In this document: positions 53,455-64,000 of the stretch, in pieces
Layout: each line of letters begins with the position of its first letter
Position numbering within the stretch: position 1 is the first letter of the stretch
Assembly: GCF_020523825.1 (NCBI RefSeq)
Contig: NZ_JAJALK010000006.1
Coordinates: forward strand, 62,001 to 126,000
Reading direction: 5' to 3'
From: Methylobacterium brachiatum
GTDB lineage: Bacteria > Pseudomonadota > Alphaproteobacteria > Rhizobiales > Beijerinckiaceae
DNA: 64,000 nt
The notes under the pieces: model-generated
Database searches by the model: none
The model's input: the letters and a program-made list of their open reading frames with translations, nothing else
Told to the model about the DNA's origin: nothing
Made by a program: the position numbers and the translations under genes

Positions 53455-56130
53455 ATGAACGCCATACCGCCGAGGACGACGATCGCGCGGTCCGCCGAGG
53501 TCGACCACGATCCGGCCGAGACCCAGGATTGGCTGGCGGCGCTCGAATCGCTGTTCCGCACCGAGGGCGCGGCCCGGGCGCGGTTCATCCTCGACCGGCT
53601 GGAGCGGCGCTCGAAGGAGATCGGCATCCTCGACGAGGCGCTGCCCTATTCTCCGTACCGGAACACAGTTCCCCTGGAGAAGCAGCCGCGTTACCCGGGC
53701 GACCTCGACATCGAGGAGCGGCTCACCTCGATCATGCGCTGGAACGCGCTCGCCATGGTGGTGCGCGCCAACATGGCCTACGGCGAGCTCGGCGGGCACG
53801 TGGCGAGCTACGCCTCGGCGGCGGAGCTGTTCGAGGTCGGGTTCAACCACTTCTTCAAGGGCGGCCAGGACGGCGACCTCGTCTACTTCCAGCCGCATTC
53901 GGCGCCGGGCGTCTACGCCCGCGCCTTCCTGGAAGGGCGCCTCTCCGAGGAGCAGCTGAAGCATTACCGCCAGGAGATCGCCGGCGACGGCCTCTGCTCC
54001 TATCCCCATCCCTGGCTGATGCCGGATTTCTGGCAGGTCCCCACCGGCTCGATGGGCATCGGCCCGATCCATGCGGTCTACCAGGCGCGGTTCATGCGCT
54101 ACCTGGGCCACCGTGGGCTGGCTGACTCCTCGGCCCGGCACGTCTGGGGCGTGTTCGGCGACGGCGAGATGGACGAGCCGGAATCGATTGGCGGTCTGGC
54201 GCTCGCCGCCCGGGAGAAGCTCGACAACCTCACCTTCGTGATCAACTGCAACCTGCAGCGGCTGGACGGCCCAGTGCGCGGCAACGGCCAGATCATCCAG
54301 GAGCTGGAGAGCCTGTTCCGCGGGGCGGGCTGGAACGTCATCAAGGTGCTGTGGGGCTCCGAGTGGGACGGGATCTTCGCCCGCGACACCAACCACGCCC
54401 TGCTGCGCCGCTTCGCCGACACCGTGGATGGCAAGTACCAGACGCTCGGCGCCAAGGACGGCGCCTACAACCTCGCGCATTTCTTCGGCGAGGACGAGGA
54501 GGTCCGCGAGTTGGTCGCCCACATGTCGGACGCCGACGTGGACCGGCTGAAGCGCGGCGGCCACGATTTCCGCAAGCTCTACGCCGCCTTCGCCGCCGCC
54601 AAGGCCACGAAGGGCCGGCCGACCGTGATCCTGGCCAAGACCAAGAAGGGCTACGGCATGGGCGGCGCGGGCGAGTCGCGCATGACCGCCCACCAGGCCA
54701 AGAAGCTCGACGTGGACGCGCTCCGCGCCTTCCGCGACCGCTTCGCCCTGCCGCTCTCCGACGCGCAGGTGGAGGGGCTGGCCTTCTACAAGCCGGCCGA
54801 GGACGGCGCCGAGATGCGCTACCTGCGCGAGCGCCGCGAGACGCTCGGCGGCGTGCTGCCCGCCCGCCGCCGCACCGCGCCGACCGTGACGGTGCCGCCG
54901 CTCTCGACCTATGCGGGCTTCGCCCTGGAGGCGGCCGGCAAGGAGATGTCGACCACCACCGCGGTGGTCCGGCTGTTCGGCAACCTGCTCAAGCACAAGG
55001 ATCTCGGGCCGCGGGTCGTCCCGATCGTCGCCGACGAGGCGCGCACCTTCGGCATGGCCAACCTGTTCCGGCAGGTCGGGATCTACGCCCCCGAGGGGCA
55101 GCTCTACGAGCCGGAGGATGCCGGCTCGATGCTCTACTACCGCGAGGCCCGGGACGGGCAGCTGCTGGAGGAAGGCATCACCGAGGCCGGGGCGATCTCG
55201 TCCTGGACGGCGGCGGCCACGTCCTACAGCGTCCACGGCCTGTCGATGCTCCCATTCTACATCTACTACTCGATGTTCGGCTTCCAGCGGGTCGGCGACC
55301 TGATCTGGGCGGCGGCCGACCAGCGGGCCCGCGGCTTCCTAATCGGCGCCACGGCGGGCCGCACGACGCTCGGCGGCGAGGGCCTGCAGCACCAGGACGG
55401 CTCTAGCCACCTCGCCGCCGCCGGGATCCCGAATTGCCGGGCCTACGATCCGGCCTTCGCCTACGAGATGGCGGTGATCGTCGATCGCGGCGCGCGGGCG
55501 ATGATGGAAGAGGGCGAGGACGCCTTCTACTACCTCACCGCCATGAACGAGAACTACGCTCAGCCCTCCATGCCGGAGGGGTCCGAGGCCGGCATCCTCA
55601 AGGGGATGTACCGCCTGTCGGGGCCGGATGCGGCTCCCGCGGCGGTGCGGCTGCTGGGCTCTGGCGCGATCCTGCCCGAGGTGATCGCGGCCGCCGGCCT
55701 GCTGGCGCAGGATTGGGGGATCGCGGCCGAGCTGTTCAGCGTCACCAGCTTCAGCGAGCTGGCCCGCGACGCCCGCGAGGCCGAGCGCAGCGCGATGCTC
55801 CACCCGGAGGCCGAGGCGCCGGTGAGCCACGTGGCCACCTTGCTGCCCGGCACGGCGCCGGTCGTGGCGGCCACCGACTACGTCCGGGCCTATCCGCAGC
55901 TGATCGCCTCCTATGTCGGCGCGCGGTTCGTGACGCTGGGCACCGACGGGTTCGGCCGCAGCGACACCCGCAACGCGCTCCGCCGCTTCTTCGAGGTGGA
56001 CCGGCAGCACGTGGTGGTCGCCGCCCTGCACGCGCTCGCCGAGGCCGGCACGGTGCCCCGCGCCACGGTCGCCGAGGCGATCCGACGCTACGGGATCGAC
56101 GCGGAGACGCCGGCGCCCTGGACGATCTGA
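53455..56130 (+). CDS. aceE: pyruvate dehydrogenase E1 component (homodimeric)
   Basis: AceE decarboxylates pyruvate with thiamine diphosphate and acetylates the lipoyl group of E2. The 891-residue length matches the E. coli-type homodimeric E1 (887). Visible motifs include IDEGHVAS-like start MRWNALAMVVRANMAY and the ThDP-binding GDGEMDEPESIG, running to VINCNLQRLDGPVRGNG. TAGRTTLGGEGLQHQDGSSH lies near the C-terminal half. The start ATG 53455 is preceded by GGGAG. aceF and lpd follow. Most alphaproteobacteria use a two-subunit E1, so this E1 type is notable. Confidence 0.95.
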   Translation: MNAIPPRTTIARSAEVDHDPAETQDWLAALESLFRTEGAARARFILDRLERRSKEIGILDEALPYSPYRNTVPLEKQPRYPGDLDIEERLTSIMRWNALAMVVRANMAYGELGGHVASYASAAELFEVGFNHFFKGGQDGDLVYFQPHSAPGVYARAFLEGRLSEEQLKHYRQEIAGDGLCSYPHPWLMPDFWQVPTGSMGIGPIHAVYQARFMRYLGHRGLADSSARHVWGVFGDGEMDEPESIGGLALAAREKLDNLTFVINCNLQRLDGPVRGNGQIIQELESLFRGAGWNVIKVLWGSEWDGIFARDTNHALLRRFADTVDGKYQTLGAKDGAYNLAHFFGEDEEVRELVAHMSDADVDRLKRGGHDFRKLYAAFAAAKATKGRPTVILAKTKKGYGMGGAGESRMTAHQAKKLDVDALRAFRDRFALPLSDAQVEGLAFYKPAEDGAEMRYLRERRETLGGVLPARRRTAPTVTVPPLSTYAGFALEAAGKEMSTTTAVVRLFGNLLKHKDLGPRVVPIVADEARTFGMANLFRQVGIYAPEGQLYEPEDAGSMLYYREARDGQLLEEGITEAGAISSWTAAATSYSVHGLSMLPFYIYYSMFGFQRVGDLIWAAADQRARGFLIGATAGRTTLGGEGLQHQDGSSHLAAAGIPNCRAYDPAFAYEMAVIVDRGARAMMEEGEDAFYYLTAMNENYAQPSMPEGSEAGILKGMYRLSGPDAAPAAVRLLGSGAILPEVIAAAGLLAQDWGIAAELFSVTSFSELARDAREAERSAMLHPEAEAPVSHVATLLPGTAPVVAATDYVRAYPQLIASYVGARFVTLGTDGFGRSDTRNALRRFFEVDRQHVVVAALHALAEAGTVPRATVAEAIRRYGIDAETPAPWTI

Positions 56131-56144
56131 GACATCCAGCCCGC

Positions 56145-56259
56145 ACCCTCATCCTGAGGTGGCGCAGCGAAGCGGAGCCCTCGAAGGAGGCCTCCAGCCG
56201 GCCGCGCGATCCCCGGAGCCCTCCTTCGAGGCTGCTGCGCAGCACCTCAGGATGAGGGT
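56145..56259. repeat. palindromic repeat between aceE and aceF
   Basis: ACCCTCATCCTGAGGT (56145-56160) and ACCTCAGGATGAGGGT (56244-56259) are inverted copies. Further matching sequence inside (GAGCCCTCGAAGGAGG against CCTCCTTCGAGGCT) makes a long imperfect palindrome. It is a known style of interspersed element (ATCCTGAGG) in Hyphomicrobiales. A transcript would form a strong hairpin between the two coding regions and might reduce read-through into aceF. Confidence 0.7.
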
Positions 56260-56368
56260 GTGGGTGGGGGATCCCCCGGAAATCCCAAACGCTTCGCGAG
56301 GCCCGACCACGGACCTCGCCCCGAAAAAAAACCCGTCCGCCCGAGACAAGCCACGGAAACCCGCCCGC

Positions 56369-57778
56369 ATGAGCGCCGCGCTGCAGATCGCCCTCCCGGA
56401 TATCGGCGACTACCGGGACGTGCCGGTGATCGAACTCCTGGTGAAGCCGGGTGACCGCCTCGCCGTGGACGACCTGATCCTCAGCATCGAATCCGACAAG
56501 GCGACCATGGAGGTCCCCTCCCCGGTGGCCGGCACCGTGCGGGAATTGCTGGTCGCGGTGGGCTCGAAGGTCTCGGAGGGTACGCCGATTCTTTTGGTCG
56601 AGCCTGCGGAGGGCGGCGAGGCAGCCGCCGCGCCTCTCCCTCCCCCCTCTGCGGGGGAGGGTACCCTGCGAAGCGGGGGGGGAGAGGGGCAGCGCGACGG
56701 TGCGGGTTTCACACCTGTCGCCACTCTTCCGGATACGGCGCTCCCCTCTCCCGACCCCCTTCGGGGGCCACCCTCCCCCGCAGAGGGGGGAGGGAGCGCG
56801 CGTGGCAATTCCGGAGCGGGCCTTCCCCCGGCCCAGCCGTCGAACGACGATCAGCGGCCCGTCACGTCGGGCGACGTCCATGCCAGCCCGTCGGTGCGCC
56901 AGCTCGCCCGCGAGCTCGGGATCACCCTCGACCGGGTGCCCGCCACCGGCCCCAAGGGGCGGATCCTGCGGGAGGACCTGCACGCCTTCGTCAAGGCCGC
57001 GCTCCAGGCCCCGGCCCAGGCGCCCGCCGCGTCGTCCGGCATCGGCGCCGGCCTGCCGCCCTGGCCGCAGGTGGACTACGAAAAATTCGGCCCGGTGCGG
57101 CGGGAGCCACTGTCGCGGATCCAGACCATCTCCGGGGCCAATCTCAGCCGCAACTGGCTGACGATCCCGCACGTGACCAATTTCGACCGGGCCGACGTCA
57201 CCGAGATCGAGGCGTTCCGGGTCGGACTCAACACGGAGACGCGCACGCCGCCGGCGCGGGTCACCATGGTCACCTTCCTGATCAAGGCCGCCGCGCTGGC
57301 CCTGAAGGCCTATCCGCGCTTCAACACCTCTCTGGAGGGCGCCGACCTCGTCCTGAAGGACTACGTCCATATCGGTTTCGCCGTGGACACCCCGAAGGGC
57401 TTGATGGTGCCGGTGGTGCGCGATTGCGACCGCAAGGGCCTGATCGAGATCGCCACCGAGATGGCTTCGCTCGCCGACAAGGCACGGGCGGGCAGCCTCT
57501 CGGGCACGGACATGCAGGGTGGGTGCTTCTCGGTGTCGTCGCTCGGCGGCATCGGCGGCGACGGCTTCACCCCGATCATCAACGCCCCCGAGGTCGCGAT
57601 CCTGGGGGCGGCGCGCTCGCGGACGGAGGCGGTCTGGGACGGCCAGGCGTTCCGGCCGCGGCTGATCCTGCCGCTCAGCCTCTCCTGGGACCACCGGGTC
57701 GTGGACGGCGTCGCCGCCGCCCGCTTCCTCGGCCACATCGCTTCGGTCCTGTCGGACCTGCGCCGGGCGCTGCTGTGA
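56369..57778 (+). CDS. aceF: dihydrolipoamide acetyltransferase (E2) of pyruvate dehydrogenase
   Basis: The 469-residue protein has one lipoyl domain (about 1-80, with lipoyl-Lys in ESDKATME), a linker (about 85-165), an E3/E1 binding domain (ASPSVRQLARELGITLDRVPATGPKGRI) and the acetyltransferase core ending SWDHRVVDGVAAARF, with catalytic His and Asp in DHRVVDG. Residues about 90-143 are encoded by a GC-rich palindromic repeat, so the linker is partly of repeat origin. ATG 56369 is the start from the domain. It transfers acetyl to CoA. Confidence 0.93.
   Translation: MSAALQIALPDIGDYRDVPVIELLVKPGDRLAVDDLILSIESDKATMEVPSPVAGTVRELLVAVGSKVSEGTPILLVEPAEGGEAAAAPLPPPSAGEGTLRSGGGEGQRDGAGFTPVATLPDTALPSPDPLRGPPSPAEGGGSARGNSGAGLPPAQPSNDDQRPVTSGDVHASPSVRQLARELGITLDRVPATGPKGRILREDLHAFVKAALQAPAQAPAASSGIGAGLPPWPQVDYEKFGPVRREPLSRIQTISGANLSRNWLTIPHVTNFDRADVTEIEAFRVGLNTETRTPPARVTMVTFLIKAAALALKAYPRFNTSLEGADLVLKDYVHIGFAVDTPKGLMVPVVRDCDRKGLIEIATEMASLADKARAGSLSGTDMQGGCFSVSSLGGIGGDGFTPIINAPEVAILGAARSRTEAVWDGQAFRPRLILPLSLSWDHRVVDGVAAARFLGHIASVLSDLRRALL
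56636..56796. repeat. palindromic repeat inside the aceF coding region
   Basis: The 26-bp arm at 56636-56661 (CTCCCTCCCCCCTCTGCGGG followed by GGAGGG) is the exact reverse complement of 56771-56796, with 109 bases between. The inner parts are partly complementary as well. The reading frame of aceF runs through all of it, giving a Pro/Gly/Ser-rich linker segment. The arm sequence resembles a repeat at 61088-61107. Confidence 0.85.
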
Positions 57779-57857
57779 CAGCGATGGCGGATGCGCGACG
57801 CGCCTTCCTGTGCGGGCTCGCGCATCGCCACATCGTCGGACCTAGCGCGGGTCCCCT

Positions 57858-57875
57858 CCCCGCACGGGAGAGGGC
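57858..57875. repeat. copy of short GC-rich interspersed repeat
   Basis: CCCCGCACGGGAGAGGGC at 57858-57875 is nearly the same as CCCGCACGGGAGAAGGC at 61183-61199. Both lie in gaps beside genes of this region, suggesting a family of short interspersed repeats rather than chance. Confidence 0.4.
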
Positions 57876-57991
57876 GCGCGTCGCGCCTCCGGAGAGACGT
57901 GGGCGCACCGCCTCGTCCTCTGTCGGGGCGTGAAAGCCCTGCCAACCTCAATGCCTTCCGCCCATCCCCTTCGACTGTGATCGCCGCCGCC

Positions 57992-59674
57992 ATGCCCGAG
58001 ACCCGCGAGATCCGCGTCCCCGATATCGGCGACTTTTCCGGCGTGCCGGTGATCGAGATCCCGGTGGCGCCGGGGGACGCCGTCGCCCGCGACCAGACCC
58101 TGCTCGTCGTCGAATCCGACAAGGCGACCCTCGACATCCCCTCGCCCGTCGCCGGCCGGCTGGTGGAGATGCTGGTCGGCCTCGGCGACACCGTCTCGGC
58201 CGGGACGCTGATCGCCCGGGTCACCGTGGAGACGGAGACGGCGGCCCCCGTCGCGGCCCCGACTGACGCGCCGGCGGAGGAAGCCTGCGACGTGCTGGTG
58301 ATCGGCGGCGGCCCCGGCGGCTACGCGGCGGCCTTCCGGGCCGCCGATCTCGGGCAGCGCGTGATCCTGGTGGAGCGCGAGGCGACGCTGGGCGGCGTCT
58401 GCCTGAATGTCGGCTGCATCCCCTCGAAGGCGCTGCTGCACGTCGCCGCCGTGACGGAGGAGGCCGGACGGCTCGCCGCCCACGGAATCAGCTTCGGCGC
58501 GCCCACGATCGACCTCGACAAGCTGCGGGCGTTCAAGGCCGCCACCGTGCGGCGCCTGACCGACGGACTCACCCAGATGGCGCGCCAGCGCAAGGTCGAG
58601 GTCGTGCGCGGCACCGCGCGCTTCACCGGGGCCAACGCAGTGTCGGTGGCGTTGCAGGCGGGCGGACGCCGCGCCGTCGAGTTCCGAAGCGCCATCGTGG
58701 CGGCGGGCTCGTCGCCGGTCAGCCTGCCGATGCTGCCCGAGGATCCGCGGATCGTGAATTCCACGGGGGCGCTGGAGCTGCCCTTCGTGCCCCGGCGCCT
58801 GCTGGTGATCGGCGGCGGCATCATCGGCCTGGAGATGGCGACGGTCTACAGCGCGCTCGGCGCCCGGGTCGACGTGGTCGAGCGCCTGCCGAACCTCCTG
58901 GAGGGGGTGGACCGGGACCTCGTGGCGGTCTGGACCAAGCGCAACGGCCACCGGTTCGACCGGATCCGCACCGGTGCCGAGGTCGTCTCGGCCGCCGCCA
59001 CCCCGGAGGGCATCGCCGTGACGCTCGCGGGCGAGGCGGAGCCGCAGGTCTACGACTTGGTGCTCCAGGCGGCGGGCCGGCGCCCGAACGGCGACGCGCT
59101 GGGCCTCGACGCGGCCGGTGTCGCGGTGGAGCGCGGCTTCGTGCCGGTGGACGCGCAGATGCGGACCGCTGTGCCCCACATCCTGGCGGTGGGCGACCTC
59201 GTCGGGCAGCCGATGCTCGCCCACAAGGCGGTGCACCAGGGCCACGTCGCCGCCGAGGTGGCCGCCGGCCACAAAGCGGGGTTCGACGCGGCGGTGATTC
59301 CGTCGGTGGCCTATACCGATCCCGAGATCGCCTGGGCCGGCCTCACCGAGACCGCCGCCAAGGCCGCCGGGCGGGCGGTCGAGGTAGCGCGCTTCCCCTG
59401 GGCGGCCTCGGGACGGGCCATCGCCAACGGCGCCGATTACGGCCTGACCAAGCTGCTGTTCGATGCGGAGACCAAGCGCATCGTCGGCGGCGCCATCGTC
59501 GGCCCGAGCGCGGGCGACATGCTCGGCGAGATCGTGCTCGCCATCGAGATGGGCGCGGACGCCACCGATATCGGCCGCACGATCCACCCGCACCCGACGC
59601 TCGGCGAGACCATCGGGCTCGCCGCCGAGGCCGCGCTCGGCCTCTGCACCGACCTGCCGCCCGTCCGGCGCTGA
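57992..59674 (+). CDS. lpdA: dihydrolipoamide dehydrogenase (E3) with N-terminal lipoyl domain
   Basis: The flavoprotein reoxidises the lipoyl groups of E2 using NAD. The 560-residue protein has an N-terminal lipoyl domain (about 1-80, ESDKATLDIPSPVAGRL), a FAD motif (VLVIGGGPGGYAAAFRAADLG), the redox disulfide GGVCLNVGCIPSK, the NAD motif LVIGGGIIGLEMATVY and the C-terminal HPHPTLGET His-Glu pair. E3 proteins with a fused lipoyl domain occur in several bacteria. ATG 57992 is preferred; GTG 57977 adds five residues. The start is 213 bases past aceF, with repeat sequence between. Confidence 0.93.
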   Translation: MPETREIRVPDIGDFSGVPVIEIPVAPGDAVARDQTLLVVESDKATLDIPSPVAGRLVEMLVGLGDTVSAGTLIARVTVETETAAPVAAPTDAPAEEACDVLVIGGGPGGYAAAFRAADLGQRVILVEREATLGGVCLNVGCIPSKALLHVAAVTEEAGRLAAHGISFGAPTIDLDKLRAFKAATVRRLTDGLTQMARQRKVEVVRGTARFTGANAVSVALQAGGRRAVEFRSAIVAAGSSPVSLPMLPEDPRIVNSTGALELPFVPRRLLVIGGGIIGLEMATVYSALGARVDVVERLPNLLEGVDRDLVAVWTKRNGHRFDRIRTGAEVVSAAATPEGIAVTLAGEAEPQVYDLVLQAAGRRPNGDALGLDAAGVAVERGFVPVDAQMRTAVPHILAVGDLVGQPMLAHKAVHQGHVAAEVAAGHKAGFDAAVIPSVAYTDPEIAWAGLTETAAKAAGRAVEVARFPWAASGRAIANGADYGLTKLLFDAETKRIVGGAIVGPSAGDMLGEIVLAIEMGADATDIGRTIHPHPTLGETIGLAAEAALGLCTDLPPVRR

Positions 59675-59904
59675 AGGCGATGCCGGTTCGGCGCAAGCGG
59701 GCGCGTCGGATCACGCGCTCGAGTCGGGCCCGACACGCGTGACGCCCTCGACCCCGCGACGCGGTTTGGATAAACCGTCCGGCGTGAGGCCGGGGACGGC
59801 TCGGCTGCGCCGGCCCGTCTTCAGAAGAACAGGACGCCTCCACCCCGGGGGGATTCGGGCCGAGACGATGCGGTGTGCCGAATTATCCGTTCCGGGACGT
59901 TCCG

Positions 59905-60582
59905 ATGCCAAAGCTCACCTTCACGGCGCTTGATCCGCGGGCGGTCAAACGCTGCGTCGCCTTCCTGGTCCGGCGCGACTGGGCACTCCATCTCGGCCTC
60001 GCGGCGGCGCTGGCGGGGATCCCGATGAGGCCGTCGGCCGTCGCGGCCGAGGCGCCGGCCGCCGCCCAGCCGCAGGCCGCCCTGATCGCCTCCCTGCAGA
60101 GCCGCGTGCTGGCGGCCCACAGCGCGACCCTCGCCCTGGAAAGCTGGTGCGCCGACCACAAGCTCGCCGGCGACCCGCATCTCGTCGCCCGCCGCATGGA
60201 CGTGGCCGACAAGCCGCTCAGCGCCGCGCAGCGGGCCCGCCTGGCGATCGGCCCGGACGAGCCGGTGCGCTACCGCCGGGTCCGCCTGGCCTGCGGCGAC
60301 CGGGTCCTGTCGGAGGCCGACAATTGGTACGTCCCGGCGCGCCTGACGCCCGAGATGAACGCCACCCTGGACGGCACCCGCACCCCGTTCGGGCGGGTCG
60401 TGCGACCGCTGGAGCCGACCCGGCGGACGATCGAGGTCCGCCCGTTCCCGCAGGCCGCGGCGCCCGGCCCCGACGACAAGCTGTTCGAGATCGACGCGGT
60501 GCTCTCCACCGGGGCCGGCCAGCCGTTCTGCGAGGTCGCCGAAACCTATCTGGGCGGTGCGCTGCCGGAAGCTTCGCGGTAA
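59905..60582 (+). CDS. exported hypothetical protein, chorismate-lyase-like segment
   Basis: This protein of about 225 residues has an N-terminal hydrophobic stretch (WALHLGLAAALAGIPM) acting as signal or anchor, and a C-terminal domain with RYRRVRLACGDRVLSEADNW, then LDGTRTPFGRVVRPLEPTRRTIE. The latter resembles the chorismate lyase/UTRA-type fold (for example VLLCGDxxPxxFARTVIP and LGxRPLGE). It is probably not a true UbiC since export is likely. ATG 59905 is preferred over GTG 59875. Confidence 0.55.
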   Translation: MPKLTFTALDPRAVKRCVAFLVRRDWALHLGLAAALAGIPMRPSAVAAEAPAAAQPQAALIASLQSRVLAAHSATLALESWCADHKLAGDPHLVARRMDVADKPLSAAQRARLAIGPDEPVRYRRVRLACGDRVLSEADNWYVPARLTPEMNATLDGTRTPFGRVVRPLEPTRRTIEVRPFPQAAAPGPDDKLFEIDAVLSTGAGQPFCEVAETYLGGALPEASR

Positions 60583-60617
60583 GAGAGCGGCGAGGATTGG
60601 TCTTGAGAGGATTGCGG

Positions 60618-61028
60618 ATGGGATCGACGCTGCGTCGGACGGTCTTGGCTGTGCTGGTGACGGTGCCGTTCGGCGGCCCAGCCTTCGCGGCCGACCCGGC
60701 CGGACTCTGGCTGACCGAGACCGGCAGCTCCCGGGTGAAGATCACCCCCTGCGGCGGCGGCTATTGCGGCACCATCGTCAGCGCCCCCGGCAAGGCGCTC
60801 GACGCCAAGAACCCGGACCCGGCCCTGCGCAACCGCAGCGTCGTGGGCGTGCAGATCCTCAACGCCCAGCAGGCGGACGGGTCGAGCTTCACCGGCTCGC
60901 TCTACAACCCGAACGACGGGAAGACCTATTCGGGCTCGCTGCGGCTGACCGGCCCGAACGCGCTCGAGGTCTCGGGCTGCGTGATGAGCGTGTTCTGCAA
61001 GCGCCAGACCTGGACCCGGGTGAACTGA
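60618..61028 (+). CDS. DUF2147-type exported protein
   Basis: This 136-residue protein has a signal peptide (TVLAVLVTVPFGGPAFAADP) and a beta-barrel-like domain with GLWLTETGSSRVKITPCGGG, then CGTIV and KNPDPALRNRSVVGVQIL. The C terminus reads ALEVSGCVMSVFCKRQTWTRV. This is the DUF2147 pattern. ATG 60618 follows AGAGGATTGCGG. The members are periplasmic and of unknown function. Confidence 0.8.
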   Translation: MGSTLRRTVLAVLVTVPFGGPAFAADPAGLWLTETGSSRVKITPCGGGYCGTIVSAPGKALDAKNPDPALRNRSVVGVQILNAQQADGSSFTGSLYNPNDGKTYSGSLRLTGPNALEVSGCVMSVFCKRQTWTRVN

Positions 61029-61326
61029 TCAAGCGCGTGGCGGCGCGCCCCGCGGCGAGAACCTAGGCCAAACCCAAGCGCGCCTCGCTCCCCCCTCTGG
61101 GGGCGGGAAAGCGCGGTTTGGCCTCCGAGAGACTCCTCTTGCGGCCGAAAACCATCCGGATCGCGTTCTGCGAATCCGTTGGCCCGCACGGGAGAAGGCA
61201 CTCGCGCGTCGACCGGATCGATGCAGATCCGCGCGCGAGGAGGGTTAGGGCGGGGCAGCTTGGTGCATCCCGCCGGGCGGATCCGAAGGGCCGCGTCGGT
61301 AACGCCGCGGCCCTCCGGTGAACGCC
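61029..61326. repeat. gap with repeat sequence between DUF2147 gene and alaS
   Basis: The 298 bases between two convergent genes contain CTCCCCCCTCTGGGGGCGGG (61088-61107), resembling the arm of the aceF repeat, and CCCGCACGGGAGAAGGC (61183-61199), resembling a repeat at 57858. No credible gene is seen. Confidence 0.45.

Positions 61327-64000
<2,674 letters not shown>

Noticed and set aside
53332..55236. 634-residue minus-strand frame across aceE
   Set aside because: Antisense shadow of aceE; no motif and no ribosome site at a plausible start.

Overview
The window is a roughly 70% GC alphaproteobacterial chromosome segment. A Methylobacterium-type organism (Methylobacteriaceae, Hyphomicrobiales) is the best fit, by inference from the FtcR-type flagellar regulator, an LdtR-type MarR regulator, an RpoH sigma factor, the hemB / RDD / bpt cluster, a BcsS-type outer-membrane protein, class II AroA and a homodimeric AceE pyruvate dehydrogenase. 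No database search was possible, so family names rest on motifs, lengths and gene order read from the sequence.

Layout. 1-3.2 kb: a three-gene signalling operon with 4-bp overlaps (membrane histidine kinase cut by the window edge, single-domain receiver, receiver fused to a class III nucleotidyl cyclase), then a Tat-type ABC substrate-binding protein. 4.5-7.6 kb: FtcR-like regulator, a divergent AlgX/AlgJ-like SGNH protein across an AT-rich gap, and small hypotheticals. 7.7-27.6 kb: ordinary chromosomal genes: tRNA-Glu, rluD, rpoH, an anchored proline-rich protein, purA, a D-amino-acid transaminase, purB, bpt, an RDD protein, a lipoprotein, hemB, ldtR, an ExoD-like protein, bcsS, an FeS photolyase paired with an unusual short-chain dehydrogenase, a formyltransferase-fold protein, a DUF1236-like protein and a PilZ protein.

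27.8-49.5 kb: a 21.7-kb prophage remnant inserted in tRNA-Lys(TTT). It is bounded by a perfect 46-bp direct repeat of the 3' part of the tRNA and has shared TTGGACACA motifs at both ends. Its late genes follow Mu order on the minus strand (gpN remnant, P, 45, 46, 47, 48, fibres, spike, lysozyme, holin). Terminase, portal, capsid, sheath, tube and tape-measure genes are all absent. The gpN gene and the integrase both appear to have lost their 5' ends at one point near 48430, which looks like a single deletion. The left arm carries small phage genes, a KilA-N protein, a gene broken by a 20-bp tandem duplication, and a low-GC cargo pair (APS kinase plus a beta-propeller-like protein) that may be linked to sulfation.

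49.6-64 kb: cmk and aroA, a FYDLN-type acidic zinc-ribbon protein, tRNA-Ala, a divergent Lrp/AsnC regulator, then the pyruvate dehydrogenase genes aceE-aceF-lpd, two exported proteins, and the 3' part of alaS running off the right edge. Palindromic GC-rich repeats surround the PDH genes. One lies inside aceF in frame and is translated as part of the linker.
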